NCBI RefSeq assembly: GCF_028204155.1
Contig: NZ_JAQLOI010000003.1
Location: 1,054,001 to 1,118,000 of the forward strand
Direction of reading: 5' to 3'
Length of the DNA stretch: 64,000 bases
Source: Vibrio algarum
GTDB taxonomy: Bacteria > Pseudomonadota > Gammaproteobacteria > Enterobacterales > Vibrionaceae
Of this stretch, positions 54,440 to 63,122 are shown in pieces. Each line of letters starts with the position of its first letter. The stretch's first letter is position 1. A program made the position numbers and the translations under genes. Below the pieces are notes generated by a model. It ran no database searches. It had not been told where the DNA came from and saw only the letters and a list, made by a program, of their open reading frames with translations.

Positions 54440-56425
54440 GTGGATAGAAGTCAATTTGAGTTGTTAGCACCGGGTGGTGATTTAGAGTCGATTAAAGCGG
54501 CTATTGTTGCTGGTGCTGATGCTATCTACTGTGGTTTGGATAGATTTAACGCCCGAAATAGAGCTGAAAACCTGAGTTTAGAGAATCTCAATGAAGTTAT
54601 TGAGGTTGCACATCAACACGATTGTAAAATATTCCTCACGCTCAATATCATTATTTTAGAAAATGAAATACCGGCGATCACCCGTCTGTTAAAAGAGCTC
54701 GTTAGTACGAAAGTAGACGGTGTGATTGTGCAAGATATAGGCCTTGCATATATCCTTAAACATCACTTCCCTGAGCTCGATGTCCACGCGTCTACGCAAC
54801 TCAACACCCATAATGAAGGACAGATTCTCTTTATGAATAAGCTTGGCGTTAGCCGAGTAAATCTTTCTAGAGAATTAAATATCACAGAGATAAAGCGTCT
54901 GGCTCAGTTTGGCTTAAACCATAACGTATTAATGGAAGTGTTTGTTCACGGTTCATATTGTATTGGCTTCTCAGGGCTTTGTTATATGAGCTCTGCGAGA
55001 AATGGCGCTTCCGGAAACCGAGGGCGTTGCAGCCAGCCATGCCGTGATCAATACCAAACCACGGATGTCGGTAGTGATTATCCGCTAAATATGAAAGACA
55101 ACTCTGCATTTGGAGATTTAAAAGAACTGGCGGATGCTGGTGTTTATTCTCTTAAAGTTGAAGGCCGAATTAAGAAAGCGCACTACGTCTATACGGTAGT
55201 GGATAACTGGCGTAAACAGATTGATGCTTACTGCGAAGGTAGTGATCTGCTAACGGATACTTCTGAGCTTTATACGGTTTTTAACCGCGATTTTTCAGAC
55301 GGTTATCTACAAGGCGAAATTAGCAGAAACATGTACATAAACCATCCACGTGACAATGCCTCAAGACACTTTGTTAAAATATACGGTGTCACAGCTGAAG
55401 CGGATATAAAGAAAGTCCAACAAGATCTGTTTGATAAAAAAACCGACATCATGCGCATGGTGGAGGAAAAAACTAAAAATCTGATGTCCGACGTTCAGTC
55501 ATCACCGGCAATCAGCCTAAAAGCTGGTGGTGTAGACACGATACCAAAATTAACACCACATGTTGCGCAGGATGATAATGCGCGTCTTAGTGTATTGATT
55601 TCAAATAAAGCGGACATAGAGAAGGTGGAGAGTGATAATGTTGATTGCTATTTTGAGCTACCCAATGCACTGGCTTATTCGCTAAAAGAGATGGTAGACG
55701 TTTTTCAATCTAATTCAACGCTGATCCCTTGGTTCCCTGCGGTTCTGATCGATAAAGACTATGATGCGGCTGTCGAATTTATTGATGAAGTCAAACCAAA
55801 GTTGATAGTGACTAACAACATGGGTATTGGTTATCTTGCGGCTGAAAAAGGCGTTGCATGGATAGCGGGTCCACAATTTAATACGGTTAATTCCTACGCT
55901 CTAAAATGCTTGAAAGAGGAATTTAATTGCAGTGGCGCATTCATCTCAAATGAGATTACAAGGCTTCAAATGAGACGAATTGTTCGTCCTGACGAATTTC
56001 AGCTCTTGCATAGTATTTATCACCCTAATGGCTTATTAACCAGTCGCCAATGTCTCTTCCAGCAAACCAGCGGCTGTAAAAAGATGAAAATCAACAAAGG
56101 TTGTTTACCTCGCTGTGAAAAGCACACCTCGATAATTAACTTTAATGAATCGTCGTATATTATCGATAAGCAGAAAGGAAGCCATAATACCCTGTATGGT
56201 AATAACCATTTCTACAATCCTAATGTTGTAGAGGAGTTACCAGAGCTGTTTACTGGCTTTATGGTGGATCTGAGGGACATTGAAACAATGACCAAAGCAA
56301 ACGCTCCAAAAGAGGAGCTAGTTGCTATGTTCAATGATTTAATTAGCCATAAAGAGAACGCTAAACAAGCCTTAGATAGCAATATCATTGGAACGGTCAA
56401 CAACCAGTACATTAAAGGGTTGTAG
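54440..56425 (+). CDS. Peptidase U32 family protein, long form
   Basis: The 661-aa protein starts at GTG 54440, with GAGGTGA eight bases upstream; another GTG at 54428 overlaps that site. The N-terminal U32 domain has FELLAPGGDLESIKAAI and GADAIYCGLDRFNARNRAEN. It also has EVFVHGSYCIGFSGLCYMSS and RGRCSQPCRDQY, whose cysteines are typical of iron-sulfur U32 members such as RlhA and TrhP that hydroxylate RNA. The C-terminal 300 residues include a second cysteine set (FQQTSGCKKMKINKGCLPRC). An RNA-modification role is more likely than proteolysis, but the exact target is open. Confidence 0.87.
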   Translation: MDRSQFELLAPGGDLESIKAAIVAGADAIYCGLDRFNARNRAENLSLENLNEVIEVAHQHDCKIFLTLNIIILENEIPAITRLLKELVSTKVDGVIVQDIGLAYILKHHFPELDVHASTQLNTHNEGQILFMNKLGVSRVNLSRELNITEIKRLAQFGLNHNVLMEVFVHGSYCIGFSGLCYMSSARNGASGNRGRCSQPCRDQYQTTDVGSDYPLNMKDNSAFGDLKELADAGVYSLKVEGRIKKAHYVYTVVDNWRKQIDAYCEGSDLLTDTSELYTVFNRDFSDGYLQGEISRNMYINHPRDNASRHFVKIYGVTAEADIKKVQQDLFDKKTDIMRMVEEKTKNLMSDVQSSPAISLKAGGVDTIPKLTPHVAQDDNARLSVLISNKADIEKVESDNVDCYFELPNALAYSLKEMVDVFQSNSTLIPWFPAVLIDKDYDAAVEFIDEVKPKLIVTNNMGIGYLAAEKGVAWIAGPQFNTVNSYALKCLKEEFNCSGAFISNEITRLQMRRIVRPDEFQLLHSIYHPNGLLTSRQCLFQQTSGCKKMKINKGCLPRCEKHTSIINFNESSYIIDKQKGSHNTLYGNNHFYNPNVVEELPELFTGFMVDLRDIETMTKANAPKEELVAMFNDLISHKENAKQALDSNIIGTVNNQYIKGL

Positions 56426-56465
56426 ACCGTTTACTAGCCAAAGGCTTGCCATAAAAATCATCGGG

Positions 56466-57596
56466 TTAGCTTTGTAAAATCTTCAATGGAAGGCCAAGCA
56501 TAGCATCACCGCTACCTGCTAAATACCAAATTATGCCGATTAAGCAGGTAACAGTGACAAGATACCAACAAGTAGAAAAGATTTGCCCTGATCTGTCTAA
56601 GGGCAAAAGGTGGCTAGCGTGCCGACTTCGCCATTCAAAAACAATTTCCATGCTGCCAATCAGCAACATCAATCCAAGTAGGGTCAGGTTTAAGGTATAG
56701 CTTAAGTAGACACCTAACGACGCACCTACAATACACAGCGCTAACCCCACCACTGAGTTCATAGAAAAACTGATGCTTTTTAATATATGTCCACCATCAA
56801 GTGGCAAAATAGGCAGTAAATTAAAAAGGTTCAGCAACGCATTAAAAGCGGCTAAGCCAGCAAAAAAATCCACATCGGTTATCCAATAAATAATAAGAGA
56901 CAGTGCCGACATTAATAGGCCAAAGCTTGGGCCCATTATAGAAATAACCACATCTTGCCAACGAGTGTTTATGCGTTCATCACTTAAGGCAAGGCCACCC
57001 ATAAAGGGAATGAGATAAATACCTTTGGTTTTCATGCCGAAGTATTTCATGGCGCGAATGTGGCCATATTCGTGGAACACTAAGCAGGCAATAAGTGCTA
57101 ATGCAAATTGGAATGAAAACAACCATGAATAGGCTGCAACACTCGCCCCCATCAAGACAACTTTGATGATCTTAGCGCTTTTCAGCAGTTTGAAGCCTAA
57201 TGATGCAAGGCCAACTATACTGAGTTTTGTCTGTTTTTTTATTGGTGTTACGGGAATTTGTTGCTCGATGTCCTTAGTGTCACGTGAGCCTTGTACTAAA
57301 GGTTGTTCATCGATAAATAGCTGATAGTTAATAGTAAATGGTTGCCAAGTTAAATCTGTGACTAACCGGACGGTAATGGTCTTTTCTAAATTGGCTTCTT
57401 CAGAGCCGTTTGTTGATGACCCCGTATTTTTGGTTTGCACCTTTAATTCAAATGTATGTTCTTTAATACCTTGGTTATCGGTAGATGCTGGTATAACGGA
57501 TACAGGTGTATTTCCCCAAAAAAGTTGCTGCCAACCGGCTAAAGACCCTTCGAGACGAAGCGGTTTTCCTAAACAATCGATATTTAATAGTTCCAA
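56466..57596 (-). CDS. Site-2 protease-like membrane metalloprotease (M50)
   Basis: The 376-aa protein has an N-terminal soluble domain (residues 1-130) and then about six membrane helices. The zinc motif HExxH is seen in CLVFHEYGHIRAMKYFG. The second metal ligand motif is in NLLPILPLDGGHILKS. Such proteins cut substrates within the membrane or are related regulators. The start is a TTG with a weak AGAG upstream. It is a single leftward gene, and its target is unknown. Confidence 0.85.
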   Translation of the reverse strand: MELLNIDCLGKPLRLEGSLAGWQQLFWGNTPVSVIPASTDNQGIKEHTFELKVQTKNTGSSTNGSEEANLEKTITVRLVTDLTWQPFTINYQLFIDEQPLVQGSRDTKDIEQQIPVTPIKKQTKLSIVGLASLGFKLLKSAKIIKVVLMGASVAAYSWLFSFQFALALIACLVFHEYGHIRAMKYFGMKTKGIYLIPFMGGLALSDERINTRWQDVVISIMGPSFGLLMSALSLIIYWITDVDFFAGLAAFNALLNLFNLLPILPLDGGHILKSISFSMNSVVGLALCIVGASLGVYLSYTLNLTLLGLMLLIGSMEIVFEWRSRHASHLLPLDRSGQIFSTCWYLVTVTCLIGIIWYLAGSGDAMLGLPLKILQS

Positions 57597-57708
57597 TGTG
57601 TTCTCTTTTTCTTTCCAATTTTAACCAAACCAATAATCTGAAATTGGGATCACTTGAGTCACTCAGTATCACCTTTGATGCTTTAACCTTGGGTTAGTGA
57701 TTATTGAC

Positions 57709-58325
57709 TCATTTTATAACTTCCTTGATTTGGCTAATGGTTACTTCAGCATTTTGATAATCAATAGGGATATTTACAATATTGTCATTTTTTCTAACTA
57801 ACAATGACGGGAAGCCATTAGCACCAATAGAACGAGCGAACCCGATCTCTTCCATCAAGGCGAGATTTGTTTCGTCTGACACGAGATCTTGGGTGAATAT
57901 TTCCGTGTCTAAACCTATTTCATCTGCGAGTTGGATGAGCATCTCATTATCGCTTGGATTCCGAGCTTCTAGATAATACCCATGTTGAATGGCAGATAAC
58001 ATCTCTTTTTCTGCGCCTTGATTTCTTGCCGCTAAAGCAGCCCTACAAGAAGGGTAGGTTGAACGCCGAGGAGTATTTTCTTGCCAAAACTGATAATTGA
58101 ACTTAGTGCCTAAATAGTCTTCTATTTTTTTCCAATACGATGCAATCTGCTTTTGCATTTCTTCGGGCATAGGGACGTCAGAATCGGGCGCTAATCCTCC
58201 AAGTAGGTAAACAATTTCAAACTGGTTGGCGAGCTTTTTTCGAGTTCAGCCCAGGTGGGCTTATACCCCCAGCACCATGAACACATTGGGTCATACACGT
58301 AATAGAGTTTTGGCAAAGAAGACAT
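57709..58325 (-). pseudogene. DsbA-family thioredoxin-fold protein, one frameshift
   Basis: The N-terminus reads MSSLPKLYYVYDPMCSWCWG with the CxxC active site. This form is typical of cytoplasmic DsbA-like/FrnE-type proteins, and no signal peptide is present. The frame breaks in a run of six bases (58235-58240). One extra base turns EKSSPTSL into EKKLANQFEIVYLLGGLAPD. The remainder includes GFARSIGANGFPSLLVRKND, whose cis-proline loop (GFPS) is typical. The restored length is about 205 aa. Confidence 0.85.
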
Positions 58326-58494
58326 TAATTATTTCCTTATTTAAATGTTTGTTATCCATAACGATGCTAATTTATTAAGTAGTGAGCTGTAGAAAACAAC
58401 CGTTATTACTTCATCTTTCACCATACTTCTAATATTGTAATGTTTGGTAAGTTGAATTAAATCAGCAAGTTCACTATCTACTTAGGGGGATTCA

Positions 58495-59166
58495 ATGTCA
58501 ATAACACTCGCGTTTGATGTGTACGGAACGTTAATAAACACTCATGGAATTACCGCTATTTTGAAAGAATTTATGGGGAAGAAAGCGGATGAGTTTTCCC
58601 ATACATGGAGAAACAAACAGTTAGAGTATTCGTTTCGTCGAGGCTTAATGCAAAACTACAAAAATTTCGCCATTTGTACTCGCGATGCGCTTAATTATAG
58701 TTGTGCGTTTCATAAAATTAGCTTAACGGTCGAGCAGAAACAAGTCTTATTAGAAGGATATAAAACCTTACCTTGTTTTGATGATGTAACAGCTTCACTG
58801 TTACAACTAAAGCAGAGTGGGTATCGCTTGTACGCTTTCTCTAACGGCAGTCGGGCTGCGGTTAATCAACTCCTAGAATGTGCGGGAATTAGAGAATTGT
58901 TTATCGGTGTAATTAGTTGTGATGATATGCAGTCTTATAAACCCAATCCTGCCGTATATAGTCATTTTTTACGTGAATCTGATGCGAAGGGCAGCGAAGC
59001 TTGGTTGATTTCCAGTAATCCATTTGACGTTACTGGTGCTATCTCTGCAGGTCTGAGATCGGCCTGGGTTAAGCGATCCGATGAGGCGATATTTGATCCA
59101 TGGGAAATCGAACCCACGGCAATCGTTTCTAACTTGTCTATGTTAGAGAAAGCGATAGAGATTTAA
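58495..59166 (+). CDS. Haloacid dehalogenase type II (HAD superfamily)
   Basis: The 223-aa HAD hydrolase resembles (S)-2-haloacid dehalogenases. It has the nucleophile motif FDVYGTLINTHG, motif II AFSNGSRAAV, the lysine in SYKPNPAVY and motif III ISSNPFDVTGAISAGLRSAW. The second D of the phosphatase motif is replaced (DVYGT), in line with dehalogenase chemistry. It is a single rightward gene with a GGGGGA ribosome binding site. Confidence 0.9.
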   Translation: MSITLAFDVYGTLINTHGITAILKEFMGKKADEFSHTWRNKQLEYSFRRGLMQNYKNFAICTRDALNYSCAFHKISLTVEQKQVLLEGYKTLPCFDDVTASLLQLKQSGYRLYAFSNGSRAAVNQLLECAGIRELFIGVISCDDMQSYKPNPAVYSHFLRESDAKGSEAWLISSNPFDVTGAISAGLRSAWVKRSDEAIFDPWEIEPTAIVSNLSMLEKAIEI

Positions 59167-59184
59167 CCTGAGCTTGAGTGAGTA

Positions 59185-59430
59185 TTAAGGGTGATTATTT
59201 TCTAGTGTGGTTGAGACGGCTGAATAGGTTGATACTAAATAAGGCACACAATAGGTTAGTGCCATTTTTATCAGCCGTTGAGGTTCTATATTCCCTGCCA
59301 GCAGAGCTTCTCCGTGATTTATAACGATTAAGATTGTGCCGACAACCGCAGATACCTTCAATGAACGTTGGACAATTTTGGCAGAAAAAGCAGTATTGAG
59401 TACTAGCTTTACTTTCGTCTGTTGCGGCAC
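59185..59430 (-). CDS. nrtS: Small nitrate/nitrite transporter NrtS
   Basis: The 81-aa protein has the NrtS sequence KVSAVVGTILIVINHGEALL and MALTYCVPYLVSTYSAV, forming two membrane helices. NrtS proteins from cyanobacteria and marine bacteria take up nitrate or nitrite as small oligomers. I chose the GTG at 59430, with AAGGA nine bases upstream, over the ATG 24 bases earlier. It converges on the dehalogenase gene. No nitrate assimilation gene is nearby. Confidence 0.75.
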   Translation of the reverse strand: MPQQTKVKLVLNTAFSAKIVQRSLKVSAVVGTILIVINHGEALLAGNIEPQRLIKMALTYCVPYLVSTYSAVSTTLENNHP

Positions 59431-59505
59431 TTTTATGTTCCTTCTGCAAAGCATTGCACGTTGTTATTGACGCTGTTGGACCGCGTACGGGTTATGGGCA
59501 ATAAT

Positions 59506-61211
59506 CTATGATGAACTGTCGTTCAAGGTTAGCTCAATGCTATTGTTTACGCAATGGATAAGCTCTTGTCGTTTTAGTGGTTTTAAGTAGATCCCACTGA
59601 GGTTATAAGCATTTGAACGATAGCGCTCAAGGTTGTCTTGTACCGCATCAGCAGTAATGAAATAAGCTGGTGTCTTTTCGTATTCCTTAAACTCTCTTAG
59701 TACGCTTAGGGTTTCAATGCCGCTCATAATGGGCATATGGATATCAAGAAAAAAACAATCGATCTTCGCGGGTAAATGGTTTGACTTAACGGCCTTAATT
59801 AAATCATCGCCATCCTCATAGGCAATTACTTTTGCACCCTCATTTTGAGCCATTAATTTAAGAATTTCACGGTTGAATGTTTGGTCTTCTGCAATGCAAA
59901 TGGTTTTATTTTTTAGTAATTTGCTTTCGCTGGAGTCATACACCGTAAACTTGGGGGCTTGATGGTTTATTCGATCGGATTCTTCAAGGTGTATCGCGGT
60001 TGCGACAAGAGTACCGTGACCTTCTTTTGAAAAAATTTTCACAGAACCATTCATCAGTTGAGATAGTTCTTTTACTATTGCTAACCCAAGGCCAGTTCCC
60101 TCGAAGTAGCTCTCAGAGCTTCCTAATTGACTAAAGGCTTGGTAGATTTTTTCTCTATTGGATGTATTTACCCCACATCCTTGATCCTTCACCATTATTG
60201 AAATTTTCTTTTTCTCATTATATTTACTTTTACCAATTGAAATTCTAACTTCAATCGGTTTCCCATTGGAAAATTTAACAGCATTGGATACTAAGTTAAG
60301 AATAATCTGTTTTATTCTTGTTTCATCACCAACAAAATATTTACTTTGATTGGCTTGTATTTTCGTAACCACTTTTATTTTGTTGATATTAGATTTGAAC
60401 TTTAAGGTGGAAATTACGCTATTTAATATTTCAAGTATGTTGAACTTTTTATGAGCTAAGTTTATTTTATTTTCTTCAATTGAAGATATATCTAAAATAT
60501 CATTAACAAGGTTTAATAGGTGTTCAACAGAGGTTGATATATTTCTAAGGTATTTTTGATGCTGTGATGGGTCAGAATTATGGATAAGGTCGACATAACC
60601 AGCTACAGCACTAATTGGTGTGCGAATCTCATGGCTCATTTTTGCAAGGAATAGGTTTTTGGCGGTGGTAGCGCGTACTAGTTTCTGTTCTAGCATCTTT
60701 TGTGTACTGATATCAACAGCAAGACACATGATACCAACGCATGAACCATTAGAATCTAAGATAGGAGATTTCATCGTCAGATAGTATTTGATTTCTCCAC
60801 AAGAGCAGGGTACTTGTTCTTCAAAAGAAGTTTTTTCTTGGTTCGCATTATTTCTGCGTCCCGTTCCCTGATTTTTCTCGCTGTTTCTGGTGAAAATGAA
60901 AATATTTCTTCATCTGTTTTACCAAATACGTTTTTTCGGTCTACGCCTACGTTTTTTTCATAATATTTATTGGCGATGAAGTGCCTACCTTTTGTATCTT
61001 TAGCGCATATAACTGCCTCGACATCATCGATAATGTAGGATATCAGATGGAGTTGCTCTTCATTGTTGATGCTAGTAGAAACTAGGTTTGAGAGCATGGT
61101 GATATCTAAACAATTTTGTGGGAACAACATCTTTTCAAGCCTTAAATTAATCGCATTTATAGGGGCTATGTTGTTGAAATACTCAACATCCGTAAATAGC
61201 ATCACTCCCAT
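59506..61211 (-). pseudogene. PAS hybrid histidine kinase, one frameshift
   Basis: Joined across the break, this is a soluble kinase of about 568 aa. It has a PAS domain (YIIDDVEAVICAKDTKGRHF, then DEEIFSF) and a HisKA domain with the phospho-histidine in AKMSHEIRTPISAVAGY. HATPase follows with QIILNLVSNAVKFSNG, DQGCGVN and FEGTGLGLAIVKELS. A receiver domain has the phospho-aspartate in CFFLDIHMPIMSG. The break is a six-base run at 60833-60838. One extra base gives TKKKTSFEEQVPCSCGEIK and joins the two frames. There is no membrane segment. The partner regulator is unknown. Confidence 0.88.
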
Positions 61212-61504
61212 GTAAATGCCTTGATAATGCTAAGCCTGGATCTTAGTTCAATAAAAACCGAACGAATGTTTCGTTCGAGCATTACAAATGTTCATTTAAG
61301 TTAAATAATTGTGACATTGAGCGTGTGTTCAGGTGATTTTTGGTGTTGAAGGTCTTGGTTTTATAAGTAAACTGCATAATGGTTTCGTAATGATAACTAT
61401 TTCACTAATGGCGCTAATGTGGTTTTTGATACGCATTCTTGTGTGTATTTGGTGTCTGGTATAATTTTAATAAAAGATAAAGAAAAAACACGAAGGCTCT
61501 GCAT

Positions 61505-63013
61505 ATGGATAACAAATATATTGTTGCAATTGATCAAGGGACCACGAGTTCAAGAGCAGTTGTACTGGATCACGATGCCAATGTTGTTAGTGTTGCACAA
61601 CGAGAGTTCACTCAGATTTATCCAGAAGCAGGGTGGGTAGAGCATGATCCCTTGGAAATTTACGCAACGCAAACAACAACATTAATTGAAGCACTTATTC
61701 AAGTAGGCATATCTACTGATCAGATAGCAGCAATTGGGATCACCAACCAACGTGAAACCACGATCGTGTGGAATAAAGAAACAGGTAAGCCGGTATATAA
61801 CGCTATTGTTTGGCAATGCAGAAGAACAGCCGCAATATGCGAAGAGTTTCAAAAACATGAAGGGTTCGAAGAATACGTACGTGACAACACCGGACTAGTT
61901 TTAGACCCTTATTTTTCGGGTACAAAAGTTAAATGGATTTTAGATAACGTCGAGGGGGCTCGGGAGCAAGCTGAAGAAGGTAAATTACTGTTTGGGACGG
62001 TGGATTCTTGGCTTGTATGGAAAATGACTCAGGGTAGAGTTCACGTTACGGATTACACTAACGCTTCTCGAACCATGCTTTTCAATATTAATACCCTAGA
62101 ATGGGATCGTAAAATTTTAGATGAATTCGGTATTCCCTTTTCTATGATGCCGGAAGTCAAAGCCTCTTCCGAGGTGTATGGTCAAGCAAATTTGGGTGGC
62201 AGAGGAGGTACTCGCATACCTATCGCGGGTATAGCGGGTGATCAACAAGCTGCGCTGTTTGGTCAAATGTGCGTAGAGGCTGGTCAAGCAAAAAATACTT
62301 ATGGTACCGGCTGCTTTTTACTGATGAACACAGGGAAAGATAAAGTATCTTCCTCTAATGGCTTGTTAACGACGTTGGCTTGCGGTCCCAAAGGTGAGGT
62401 TGCTTATGCTCTGGAAGGCTCCGTCTTTATGGCTGGAGCGTCGATACAGTGGCTGCGTGACGAAATGAAAATGATCGCTAACGCTAAGGATTCTGAATAC
62501 TTTGCAACTCAAGTAGAGTCATCGAATGGTGTTTATGTTATTCCCGCCTTTACTGGTCTTGGAGCCCCTTATTGGGATGCCTACGCTCGTGGAACTATTT
62601 TGGGAATGACTCGTGGTACGGGCGTAAATCATATCATTAGAGCGACGTTAGAAAGTATTGCTTATCAAAGCCGTGACGTTATCGATGCAATGCAAGCGGA
62701 TTCGGGTATTAAGCTTACTGATCTTCGGGTCGATGGTGGTGCGGTCGCGAACAATTTTTTAATGCAGTATCAAGCCGACATCTTAGATACTAATGTCCAC
62801 CGGCCTAAAGTAACCGAAGTAACTGCATTGGGGGCGGCTTATCTTGCTGGGTTAGCGGTAGGATATTGGGACAGTATTGAAGAGGTGCGAAATAAAGCTG
62901 AAATTGATAAGACTTTCGAACCCGCCGACGATGAAGATAAGCGAACGGGGCGGTATAACGGATGGAAGAGAGCCGTAAAAGCGGTTCGAGCTTGGTCTGA
63001 TGCAGAGCATTGA
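61505..63013 (+). CDS. glpK: Glycerol kinase
   Basis: GlpK phosphorylates glycerol to glycerol-3-phosphate in the cytoplasm. The 502-aa product has family sequence throughout: YIVAIDQGTTSSRAVVLDHD, GITNQRETTIVWNKETGKPV, DPYFSGTKVKWILDNV, IAGDQQAALFGQ and VDGGAVANNFLMQYQADIL. The start follows a weak GAAGG. No glpF gene lies upstream and no other glp gene is adjacent, so it may be a second copy with a special role next to the sulfoquinovosidase-like gene. Confidence 0.96.
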   Translation: MDNKYIVAIDQGTTSSRAVVLDHDANVVSVAQREFTQIYPEAGWVEHDPLEIYATQTTTLIEALIQVGISTDQIAAIGITNQRETTIVWNKETGKPVYNAIVWQCRRTAAICEEFQKHEGFEEYVRDNTGLVLDPYFSGTKVKWILDNVEGAREQAEEGKLLFGTVDSWLVWKMTQGRVHVTDYTNASRTMLFNINTLEWDRKILDEFGIPFSMMPEVKASSEVYGQANLGGRGGTRIPIAGIAGDQQAALFGQMCVEAGQAKNTYGTGCFLLMNTGKDKVSSSNGLLTTLACGPKGEVAYALEGSVFMAGASIQWLRDEMKMIANAKDSEYFATQVESSNGVYVIPAFTGLGAPYWDAYARGTILGMTRGTGVNHIIRATLESIAYQSRDVIDAMQADSGIKLTDLRVDGGAVANNFLMQYQADILDTNVHRPKVTEVTALGAAYLAGLAVGYWDSIEEVRNKAEIDKTFEPADDEDKRTGRYNGWKRAVKAVRAWSDAEH

Positions 63014-63064
63014 TCTCACCGAATTGTCGTGAGATGGCGATAAACACGATTATTTAAAGAGAAT

Positions 63065-63100
63065 AAAAAACCACCTTCATTGTATTGAAGGTGGTTTTTT
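63065..63100. terminator. Bidirectional terminator between glpK and the GH31 gene
   Basis: A perfect stem, AAAACCACCTTCA/TGAAGGTGGTTTT, with a six-base loop has As before and Ts after. It can serve both convergent transcripts. Confidence 0.92.
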
Positions 63101-63122
63101 CTATGTGACCTAGACTACTGGA

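Noticed and set aside
59195..59449. Alternative 84-codon frame overlapping nrtS
   Set aside because: It is in another frame of the same DNA without family similarity. The NrtS frame has clear two-helix family sequence.
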